Source of the DNA: Promethearchaeota archaeon
GTDB lineage: Archaea > Asgardarchaeota > Lokiarchaeia > Sigynarchaeales > MK-D1
Length of the DNA: 5,616 nucleotides
NCBI GenBank assembly: GCA_016839385.1
Contig: JAEOUK010000027.1
Span: forward strand, 1-5,616
Direction of reading: 5' to 3'
Shown here: positions 1 to 5,616 of the stretch, piece after piece
Layout: every line of letters begins with the position of its first letter
How positions within the stretch are numbered: position 1 is the stretch's first letter
The notes under the pieces: model-generated
The model's input: only the letters and a program-made list of their open reading frames with translations
Told to the model about the DNA's origin: nothing
Databases searched by the model: none
Program-made: the position numbers and the translations under genes

Positions 1-2225
1 GAATTATCCAGAAGTATGGGGTCTCGAATGATTGCACTTTTTACAATTGAACCAATTGAATTATGTACGACCATTATTTGAGATTTCTGTAAAAGGAGAT
101 TAGTTGGAAGTAATCGATTATTGTATGTGAAATTATCAGCCAAAGTTTTCATAGATGCAGAATCCTTGATGCGAAGTCTGTATTCATTATCAAGTAGCTT
201 AAACAATTTTGAAGCCTTTGGCTTTAAAGCATCAGTATTAATTACATGTTTATTTTGGATCCCATGATTTTGAGTTCGGATAGGGATAAACGCAAACTGA
301 ACTTCTACAAATGTATACGGAATTAGGAACTCAGATTTCAAAAACGCATGAATATACTCAGATTCAATTTCATATTCGGTATATGGGGGGACTGCCCATT
401 GAGTTTTAGCTTGTTGTGTTAAATTGGGATGAATTACAACATCCTTATTGAAAGGTGGGGATTCTTTTACTACTACCCACCTTCTGGGAACGATCCGCAA
501 ACCCCCTCTTACTTGATAATAGTAAGGAGATTTTTGGATGGATAAATTCTCGAGAGACTTGGAAAAAACAGATGAGGGATTGAACCTACCAACCAAGGGA
601 TACTTGGAATTTTTCTCATATTTGATGTATAGCGGGATAAGATTCTCAGAATCGTCGATTTCCCTAAGCTTTCCATCTTCCAATACTATGAATCTTGTAC
701 ATAAAAGACTCAGCCTATCCCTAGTGACTTCTTTGTTTTCGGACTCTGGATTTATTTGAGAATTTTTTGCATAAAGGCAGATACTATGAACTTTAAATAT
801 GTCTTCTGAAAAACTCCATACTTCAATATTGTTGAAATTTGGAAAATAACGAAAATATCCATGTTGTCTGCCATTCAACACACTAGCAGGAAGGATGAAG
901 AAAATTCCTCCTTTTTCTTTTAAGTATGCATCTCTTACATGATTGAAAAATATCGTGCTAATTTCAGTATTCTTTGATTCTGCATTAAATAAAATATGCA
1001 TTTTACGTGCAAGAGATTTAATGTTTTCTTTGTAGGCTCTGCGATAAATTCCAGAAATGTTTATCCATGGAGGATTTCCAATAATAAAATCTACGCGATC
1101 TCTCATCAATTGCATAGTATAAACATTATTAGATGTTTTTTGGTTATATTCATTCAAAAATAATGCATCTGCGTTGATCAAATGAATTTTTGGGAGCTTA
1201 TTTTTGTCCATATCTTGAAAAAAAAGGAAAAAATTAGCCATAACTGCTTGAATTGTTAATGGGTTGACGTCAATTCCATAAATTGTGATTTTAGAATTTA
1301 ATCTTTCTTGACTTGATAAAAATTTTGTGAGTTCGATCAGAAATGTTCCAGTTCCACAGGAAGGATCTAAAAAACTCGATTGACCTGAAATTTTACGCTG
1401 AATCATTAAATTGACTAAATTGTTCGGAGTGTAAACCTCTCCTAGCGGATGTCGAGTTTCTAACGCTATTAATTCTTGAAAAATTTCAGAAAATAAGTCT
1501 TCTTTTTCAAATGTTAGCTTTGGAATAAATAGTTGGAATAAACACACCAAATTCTTGTTAGACAAACTACTTGAAAAGAGGGAATATTCTTCACCTCCAA
1601 TTTCGATAAATAGGGGAAATTGGTTTATTAGATCTTTTATGGATTCTTTGGAGAATATACTACAATTATTCTGCTTTAAAATCAAAACATTCAGTAAAAA
1701 TGACAAATATTTGTGGGAAAGATAAAGATTTTCATTCAAAATTCGTTCATCATATAAATTTCTGTATATTTTCGTCCATTCATGAAATTCATTTGTTGAA
1801 ACCTTCATTAAATTTAGAGCAAGAAGATGAAATAGTGAATTTTGACCAAAAATTGCTGTAAGTGACCCAGAATCCAATTTCGTATGTGACATAGAGAAAT
1901 AAGCAATTAAGGATTCCACTAATCTAAAATAATTCTCACTATTACTATGGAAAACAAAATCTTGATTGTTATAATATATTTTGATGTTGATAATTTCTTC
2001 TGAACATGTGATAAAAACCTTTATGATACTATTTTCAGTAAAAATGTTATTTTCGAATGTTATTGAGTCAGAATGATCCGTTACAATCCAAATCCAATCT
2101 ATGTTCCTATGGTGGTTGGTCATTTGAGTGAGATGAAATTTTGACTTGTCTTTTGGAGAATTTTGAAAACCAATATTTCGGATTGCTTGAATTATATCAT
2201 GTTTTCTAACTCTCCACGGTTGCAT
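1..2225 (-). CDS. N6-adenine DNA methyltransferase (Eco57I/N6_Mtase-like), 3' end outside the window
   Basis: This is a likely S-adenosylmethionine-dependent enzyme that methylates adenine N6 in DNA. One frame is open without a stop to the left edge, giving 741 residues from the ATG at 2225 (numbering used here). Residues 262-267 read GEVYTP (motif X). D287-PSCGTGTF is motif I, which binds the cofactor. D319 in YGIDVNP and D353 in NAD fit motifs II and III. N384-PPW387 is the catalytic motif IV. The first 250 residues are mainly helical with no PD-(D/E)xK nuclease motif that I can see. The part after about residue 430 should be the target-recognition region, including a GLRIVPRRW segment (576-583) of a kind common in stand-alone methylases. 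The C-terminus probably continues for a further 100-200 residues. It sits directly behind the glycosyltransferase gene. The true start may be upstream (see the ribosome-site entry). It could be an orphan methylase or the modification arm of a restriction system; the missing left flank would decide. Confidence 0.9.
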   Translation of the reverse strand, partial: MQPWRVRKHDIIQAIRNIGFQNSPKDKSKFHLTQMTNHHRNIDWIWIVTDHSDSITFENNIFTENSIIKVFITCSEEIINIKIYYNNQDFVFHSNSENYFRLVESLIAYFSMSHTKLDSGSLTAIFGQNSLFHLLALNLMKVSTNEFHEWTKIYRNLYDERILNENLYLSHKYLSFLLNVLILKQNNCSIFSKESIKDLINQFPLFIEIGGEEYSLFSSSLSNKNLVCLFQLFIPKLTFEKEDLFSEIFQELIALETRHPLGEVYTPNNLVNLMIQRKISGQSSFLDPSCGTGTFLIELTKFLSSQERLNSKITIYGIDVNPLTIQAVMANFFLFFQDMDKNKLPKIHLINADALFLNEYNQKTSNNVYTMQLMRDRVDFIIGNPPWINISGIYRRAYKENIKSLARKMHILFNAESKNTEISTIFFNHVRDAYLKEKGGIFFILPASVLNGRQHGYFRYFPNFNNIEVWSFSEDIFKVHSICLYAKNSQINPESENKEVTRDRLSLLCTRFIVLEDGKLREIDDSENLIPLYIKYEKNSKYPLVGRFNPSSVFSKSLENLSIQKSPYYYQVRGGLRIVPRRWVVVKESPPFNKDVVIHPNLTQQAKTQWAVPPYTEYEIESEYIHAFLKSEFLIPYTFVEVQFAFIPIRTQNHGIQNKHVINTDALKPKASKLFKLLDNEYRLRIKDSASMKTLADNFTYNNRLLPTNLLLQKSQIMVVHNSIGSIVKSAIIRDPILLDN

Positions 2226-2289
2226 AAGAATTCGAAGTATCTTTGTCCAAAAAAGGTTATTATGTTCGGGTTGAAGGTGATCTACTAGC

Positions 2290-3591
2290 TTATGTATAGG
2301 CTGTATCGTTTCCTCCTTTCTTTATAATAAACCAATTCATCTTTCCACCAAAAATTGCTTTCAAAATTCCGGTAACGATAAAAAATGGGATCAAAAGTCC
2401 AATTGTAAACATACTTATTATTACTTTGAAAATGGATCTCGAATTTTTTGATAAAATCAATGAAATTATCCAAACCAATGTCAAACTAGAGATAATAATA
2501 ATATTGAGTAAATTCGGAGAAATAAAAAAATCCCAAGTTATTGAAATCCCGCTAGGATTTATCGTAATGAGGGATAAGATGCTAAATATTGTAGAAAAAA
2601 ATACGAAAATGCTAAGACAATAACTAATCAAAAATATGAAAATGCTCATTTTATCCCTTCCAGATATACCATTACTCTTTTTTCTACGGATTATTGAGCG
2701 AAAATGATTTTTAAAGGCTGAAATATTACCATATGCCCATCTCATTTGTTGTTTTCCCAGATCTCGAAACCTAAAAGGAGCTTCTCCTTCGCATTTTAAT
2801 TCCGGAAGAAATAGTATTTTTTTTCCTGCAGTCATTAATCTTAAAGAGTATTCTATATCTTCTGTTAGAGCATTTTCCGACCAAGGTCCCAATTCTTCCA
2901 GAGTAGATTTTCGAATAGCTTCAGCAGATCCGCATAAAAAACAATTTCCTCCAATATTTTGAGCAAAGGGTAATAATACATAATGAGTGTAATAAGCAAT
3001 TGTTCCTCCCCATAATGAATTGAAATTTCGCTCAAAGTTTTTTATACTCCAACGTGCTTGAACTGCAGATATTTCTGAATCAATTAAAAAAGGTTTGATG
3101 ATTTCTTTTAAGAACTCCCGTTTTGGGAGAAAATCAGAATCAAAGATTACGATAATATCACCTTTAGAAAAATGAAGCATGTGATTCAAGTTACCTGGTT
3201 TGTATCCAACATTATTACCTCTTCGGGTAACTAGAATTTGACCATTGTGTTGATTGGAAAATTTATCAATTTGGTTAGAGATTTCAGAGTCAGAACTATC
3301 ATCCCCAATAATTATTTGTAATTTATTTTTAGGATAATCAAAATTCATGCAATTTTTTGCACAATTTAGCGCTGCTAGTTCATTATATGTGGGTATTTGA
3401 ACTGTTACTACTGGTAATTCAGAATCATGTATAATTCTTTTAGTATTATGTCCCTTACTTTTGGTTAGTCCTACAATTATTGCAATCACTACGTAAAAAA
3501 TGGCAGAAATACCAGTTAAGATAAGAAATATTTTCATTAAAAGATCAAAATAGAAATGAAAATCATCTAAGATAACTCGAAAGGATTGCAA
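2290..3591 (-). CDS. Membrane-bound family 2 glycosyltransferase (cellulose synthase-like)
   Basis: This is a 433-residue inverting GT-A glycosyltransferase that should transfer a sugar from a nucleotide-sugar on the cytoplasmic face of the membrane to a growing polysaccharide, lipid or cell-surface glycan. An N-terminal membrane helix spans about residues 18-41. The catalytic domain then shows PTYNE (67-71), GDDSSD (96-101), the metal-binding DSD (151-153), a CGS acceptor segment (220-222), TED (243-245, with the likely catalytic base D245) and QQMRW (281-285, the QxxRW motif of processive enzymes). About three more membrane helices follow (roughly 316-343, 358-381, 388-411). All key residues are present and the length is normal for the family. 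The sugar and product cannot be read from the sequence. The start shown is TTG at 3591, with TAA just upstream at 3600; it has no clear ribosome site. An ATG at 3537 (residue 19) would begin right at the first membrane helix and is a real alternative. The methyltransferase follows on the same strand. Confidence 0.9.
   Translation of the reverse strand: MQSFRVILDDFHFYFDLLMKIFLILTGISAIFYVVIAIIVGLTKSKGHNTKRIIHDSELPVVTVQIPTYNELAALNCAKNCMNFDYPKNKLQIIIGDDSSDSEISNQIDKFSNQHNGQILVTRRGNNVGYKPGNLNHMLHFSKGDIIVIFDSDFLPKREFLKEIIKPFLIDSEISAVQARWSIKNFERNFNSLWGGTIAYYTHYVLLPFAQNIGGNCFLCGSAEAIRKSTLEELGPWSENALTEDIEYSLRLMTAGKKILFLPELKCEGEAPFRFRDLGKQQMRWAYGNISAFKNHFRSIIRRKKSNGISGRDKMSIFIFLISYCLSIFVFFSTIFSILSLITINPSGISITWDFFISPNLLNIIIISSLTLVWIISLILSKNSRSIFKVIISMFTIGLLIPFFIVTGILKAIFGGKMNWFIIKKGGNDTAYT
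2306..2321 (-). promoter_or_regulatory. Strong Shine-Dalgarno leading to an in-frame ATA, possible real start of the methyltransferase
   Basis: On the minus strand, AGAAAGGAGG (2321-2312) lies inside the last codons of the glycosyltransferase gene and would pair over ten bases with a typical bacterial 16S rRNA 3' end. Five bases later, at 2306, comes an ATA that is in frame with the methyltransferase; the frame is closed upstream by TAA at 2324-2322. No ATG, GTG or TTG occurs in frame until the ATG at 2225, which has no good ribosome site. The 27 codons between them read like protein (for example DHLQPEHNNLFWTKILRIL). An ATA start would overlap the upstream gene by 17 bases and couple their translation. 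ATA starts are rare, so this remains an inference. Confidence 0.5.
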
Positions 3592-3596
3592 GATAC

Positions 3597-3610
3597 TTTA
3601 TGTTTAATTT
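3597..3610. repeat. Direct repeat copy 1, TTTATGTTTAATTT
   Basis: This is an exact 14-base match to 3687-3700, 90 bases away. It ends 5 bases upstream of the TTG start of the glycosyltransferase. A TCATAA follows each copy at different spacing. In such AT-rich DNA a chance match is possible. Confidence 0.45.
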
Positions 3611-3632
3611 TCAATCATAAATGAATTTGTTG

Positions 3633-3642
3633 AGTGTACACT
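3633..3642. repeat. Perfect 10-base palindrome AGTGTACACT, possible operator
   Basis: The ten bases equal their own reverse complement, and the symmetry stops at the next base on each side. It lies about 40 bases upstream of the glycosyltransferase start and 105 bases upstream of the iron-sulfur gene, inside the shared control region. A dimeric regulator could bind here, but no regulator gene is in the window and the site is short, so the role is a guess. Confidence 0.35.
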
Positions 3643-3686
3643 ACTGAATTTTTTGATTTTCGTGGAATACGGGTGGAAATCTTTAA

Positions 3687-3700
3687 TTTATGTTTAATTT
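3687..3700. repeat. Direct repeat copy 2, TTTATGTTTAATTT
   Basis: This is the second copy of the 14-base repeat at 3597-3610. It lies 47 bases upstream of the ATG of the iron-sulfur gene, a plausible place for a promoter or upstream binding site on the plus strand. Confidence 0.45.
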
Positions 3701-3734
3701 GATTTTTAGATCATAATTTATTCGAAGTTTTATC

Positions 3735-3739
3735 AAAGG
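3735..3739 (+). promoter_or_regulatory. Ribosome binding site of the iron-sulfur gene
   Basis: AAAGG ends 8 bases before the ATG at 3748. The frame is closed upstream by TGA at 3700-3702 and has no other usual start codon in between, which fixes the start. Confidence 0.6.
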
Positions 3740-3747
3740 TAAAATTA

Positions 3748-4980
3748 ATGACTCAAGAACATGAAATTCCTCCAGAGCTTTCTAAAAAATTAGAACGCGT
3801 AAAACAATTGTCTAGTTACTGCTATGGGTGCGGGAAATGTTTAGTAGTATGCCCAACCAACTTGTTAGGTATATTTTCACCAAAAGATTTTATCCAAAAG
3901 TTAATTAAGACTAAAAATTTGGATACTTTCGTTAAAGAAACTGAATTATTTAACTGTTTGACTTGTGAACAATGCGCAATTTATTGTCCAATGGCTTCTG
4001 AAGAGGAAGAAGAAGGGGTTTTAATTGCAGAAATTGTACAGGCGATACGGGAGTATGGATATCAATGTGGTTTACTCACAGATGAAACTACTAAGAGCAT
4101 TCAAACCCATGATGGAATTATGCAAATCTTTCCGAAAATTCAAAGCGATTCAGAACTCAAGACAAACAAGATAGATTTCATTAAAAATGATCCTTCTTTA
4201 AAAATTGTGGATAAAGGAGATGTCGCTTATTTCATTGGGTGTACATCTCTTCTAGATGACATTTTTTATCAATTTCGCTCACAATACAAAAACACACCTC
4301 GTGGAGTCATTTCTATTTTAAACGAAGGGGGAATTACCCCAGTTGTTCTTGAAACAAAATGTTGTGGTCATGATAATTACTGGGTTGGAGATTTAGAAAC
4401 TGCAAAAAAATTAGCAAAATACAATGTAGATGCATATAACAAAGCAGGTGTAAAAACTGTTGTTGTAGAATGTGCAGAAGGATACCGTATGTGGAAATAT
4501 GATTATCCAAAATTAGTTGTTAATTGTAATTTCGAAGTAAAACATTTCAGTGAATACTTAATTGAACAAGATCTGCTCCACTTATTAGGACCTCGGTTTC
4601 CAGTTAGTGCAAAAGTTACTTATCATGATCCTTGTAGACTAGGACGTCTAGGAGGAAAAATATATGATGCACCACGAAAAATTCTTCAGAGTATACCTGG
4701 AATTGAACTCGTTGAACTAAAGGCAAATCGAGATGATTCCAATTGCTGTGGAGTATCTACATTCCGTTCTTGTAACGCTAATACGAAAATATTACGGGAA
4801 AACCGAGTTAATGAAGCCGTAGAAACTGGAGCGGAATATCTAATTACGACATGCCCCAAATGTATCACTCATTTCAATTGCTTCCAGAACGAAACTGATG
4901 ATGAAGGCAATGAGAAACCCGAGAGCATCAAAGTGATGGATCTCGCTGCATTTATTGCAAAATTCACACAGAAAATTTAG
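3748..4980 (+). CDS. HdrD/GlpC-like (Fe-S)-binding oxidoreductase subunit with two CCG domains
   Basis: This 410-residue cytoplasmic or membrane-associated electron-transfer protein resembles HdrD of heterodisulfide reductase, GlpC and GlcF in layout and length. Residues C25-x2-C28-x2-C31-x3-CP and C70-x2-C73-x2-C76-x3-CP are two ferredoxin-type [4Fe-4S] motifs. Two cysteine-rich CCG domains follow. The first has C165, C205-C206-G207 and C242, but reads CAEG where CxxC is usual. The second is complete: C296, C333-C334-G335 and C369-PK-C372. In HdrB-type proteins complete CCG domains hold the unusual non-cubane cluster that reduces a disulfide. There is no signal peptide or membrane helix, and an acidic run lies at 85-89. 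The GltD-like gene starts 10 bases downstream, so a complex in which the flavoprotein passes electrons to or from these clusters is likely. The acceptor (heterodisulfide, quinone or another carrier) is unknown, so I give no gene symbol. Confidence 0.9.
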   Translation: MTQEHEIPPELSKKLERVKQLSSYCYGCGKCLVVCPTNLLGIFSPKDFIQKLIKTKNLDTFVKETELFNCLTCEQCAIYCPMASEEEEEGVLIAEIVQAIREYGYQCGLLTDETTKSIQTHDGIMQIFPKIQSDSELKTNKIDFIKNDPSLKIVDKGDVAYFIGCTSLLDDIFYQFRSQYKNTPRGVISILNEGGITPVVLETKCCGHDNYWVGDLETAKKLAKYNVDAYNKAGVKTVVVECAEGYRMWKYDYPKLVVNCNFEVKHFSEYLIEQDLLHLLGPRFPVSAKVTYHDPCRLGRLGGKIYDAPRKILQSIPGIELVELKANRDDSNCCGVSTFRSCNANTKILRENRVNEAVETGAEYLITTCPKCITHFNCFQNETDDEGNEKPESIKVMDLAAFIAKFTQKI

Positions 4981-4985
4981 GAAAG
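4979..4985 (+). promoter_or_regulatory. Ribosome binding site of the GltD-like gene, overlapping the previous stop codon
   Basis: AGGAAAG begins within the TAG stop of the iron-sulfur gene and ends 5 bases before the ATG at 4991. The tight spacing supports one transcript and coupled translation of the two genes. Confidence 0.6.
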
Positions 4986-4990
4986 AAATA

Positions 4991-5616
4991 ATGACCATAT
5001 CACAATCTCCCAAGTTAAGCGATGAGGAAGAAAAAATTGCCCAAAAGCACAGTAATGAGAAAGTAGAAGTTAATGATATTTATGAACAAAAGTTCATTTC
5101 TCCTTGCGCAAATGCTTGTCCCGCTGGTATTAATATTCCAGGGTTTCTAGCATTGATCGCTGCGGGTAGACATTTAGACGCGTATAAGGTAATGCGTAGG
5201 AATAATCCTCTTTCTGCAATGTGTGGACGTGTTTGTCCCCACCCATGTGAAGACCAATGCCGAAGAGCAGAGATTGAAAAAGATGATGCACTAAATATTT
5301 GTGTTCTAAAATCATTTGCTGCAGACAATGTAAAAGAAAAAGGAGGGTTAGAAGAAAATTGCCTTCCGGATACAGGGAAAAGAGTAGCAATAGTTGGAGC
5401 GGGACCAGCTGGTTTAACATGTGCTTATTTTTTAAGGCGATTAGGTCATAATGTTACGATTTATGAATCCCTTCCACTACCGGGTGGTATGGGGTCATTT
5501 GGAATCCCTGAATATAGACTACCTATTGAAGTTATACTTTGGGAAATCAGTTTAATTGAAAAAATAGGAGTTAAAATTCTTTTAAACACGACTGTCGGAA
5601 AAGATATTTCCTTTGA
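4991..5616 (+). CDS. GltD-like FAD/NAD(P)H-dependent oxidoreductase, 3' end outside the window
   Basis: The first 208 residues are visible and the frame is open to the right edge. The family (small chain of glutamate synthase, NfnB, dihydropyrimidine dehydrogenase N-half) uses FAD and NAD(P)H and usually has about 450-500 residues, so somewhat over half is missing. After an acidic, lysine-rich tail of about 30 residues comes the N-terminal double [4Fe-4S] domain: C39-x3-CP (C43), then CGRVCPHPCEDQC with C78, C82, C86 and C90. The FAD-binding fold begins at residue 131 with VAIVGAGPAGL (G136, G138, G141), E159 for the FAD ribose, the GGM turn at 165-167 and the typical GIPEYRLP (171-178). The NAD(P)H site lies outside the window. 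It follows the HdrD/GlpC-like gene by 10 bases and probably acts as its flavin partner. No glutamate synthase large subunit is seen, so a role in glutamate synthesis is not supported, though it could lie further right. Confidence 0.9.
   Translation, partial: MTISQSPKLSDEEEKIAQKHSNEKVEVNDIYEQKFISPCANACPAGINIPGFLALIAAGRHLDAYKVMRRNNPLSAMCGRVCPHPCEDQCRRAEIEKDDALNICVLKSFAADNVKEKGGLEENCLPDTGKRVAIVGAGPAGLTCAYFLRRLGHNVTIYESLPLPGGMGSFGIPEYRLPIEVILWEISLIEKIGVKILLNTTVGKDISF

Larger units (their letters stand above)
3592..3747. promoter_or_regulatory. Divergent intergenic control region
   Basis: These 156 bases separate the minus-strand glycosyltransferase from the plus-strand iron-sulfur gene, so both promoters should lie here. 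The region is very AT-rich apart from a short GC-richer island at 3661-3677. It holds the repeat and palindrome listed separately. TATA-like stretches such as TTTATGAT (minus strand, 3620-3613, about 26 bases before the TTG start) and TAATTTATT (3714-3722) could be archaeal promoter elements. No convincing bacterial -35/-10 pair with 16-18 base spacing stood out. The exact promoters are not assigned. Confidence 0.5.

Noticed and set aside
538..759. Small plus-strand open frame of 73 codons
   Set aside because: It lies antisense within the methyltransferase, has no recognisable motif, and the opposite frame carries conserved methylase sequence.
2285..2473. Minus-strand open frame of 62 codons in another frame of the glycosyltransferase
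   Set aside because: It overlaps the membrane-helix coding end of the glycosyltransferase; its composition is that of a shifted AT-rich frame and it has no start signal of its own.
2426..2623. Plus-strand open frame of 65 codons
   Set aside because: It is antisense to the C-terminal membrane helices of the glycosyltransferase; its hydrophobic look reflects the complementary strand.
1..3591. Idea that the glycosyltransferase and DNA methyltransferase form a DNA sugar-modification system
   Set aside because: The glycosyltransferase has membrane helices at both ends and QxxRW, as in polysaccharide or lipid-glycan enzymes, so DNA is an unlikely substrate. Adjacency alone is weak evidence.
4686..5420. 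Three minus-strand open frames (4686-4868, 5080-5328, 5130-5420)
   Set aside because: They are antisense to the iron-sulfur and GltD-like genes, whose cysteine and flavin motifs prove the plus strand is coding.
1..5616. CRISPR arrays, transposable elements, tRNA or rRNA genes, hairpin terminators
   Set aside because: No regularly spaced repeats, transposase motifs or RNA gene signatures were seen, and no GC-rich stem followed by a T run lies at a gene end in the window.

Overview
The window is a compact, AT-rich stretch (hand counts of single 60-base lines run from about 18% to 43% GC) with four protein genes in a divergent layout. No rRNA, tRNA, CRISPR array or transposase is visible. The anaerobic iron-sulfur redox genes, AT-rich codon use and lack of a close match I can name suggest an uncultured anaerobe. 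I cannot decide between archaeon and bacterium from this sequence: the heterodisulfide-reductase-like gene fits either, and Asgard or other AT-rich archaea are plausible.

Left half, minus strand: a membrane family-2 glycosyltransferase (2290-3591) is followed by a large N6-adenine DNA methyltransferase that runs off the left edge. The second gene is open in one frame from about 2321 down to base 1 and carries DPSCGTGTF and NPPW motifs. Its coding region overlaps or abuts the 3' end of the glycosyltransferase gene, so the two are probably co-transcribed. The start is unusual: a near-perfect Shine-Dalgarno lies 5 nt before an in-frame ATA, while the first ATG is 81 nt further on with no clear ribosome site.

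Centre: a 156-base divergent intergenic region (3592-3747) holds a 14-base exact direct repeat near each flanking gene, a 10-base perfect palindrome and a small GTGGAA tandem motif. It is the likely promoter and control region for both directions.

Right half, plus strand: an HdrD/GlpC-like iron-sulfur protein (3748-4980) with two ferredoxin-type cluster motifs and two CCG domains is followed after 10 nt by a GltD-like FAD oxidoreductase with an N-terminal double-cluster domain, cut by the right edge. Together they look like a soluble electron-transfer module that passes electrons between NAD(P)H, a flavin, iron-sulfur clusters and an unidentified disulfide, quinone or carrier. No glutamate synthase large subunit is seen. 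I see no strong sign of a wholly new system. The most unusual points are the start of the methyltransferase and the make-up of the Hdr/GltD pair.
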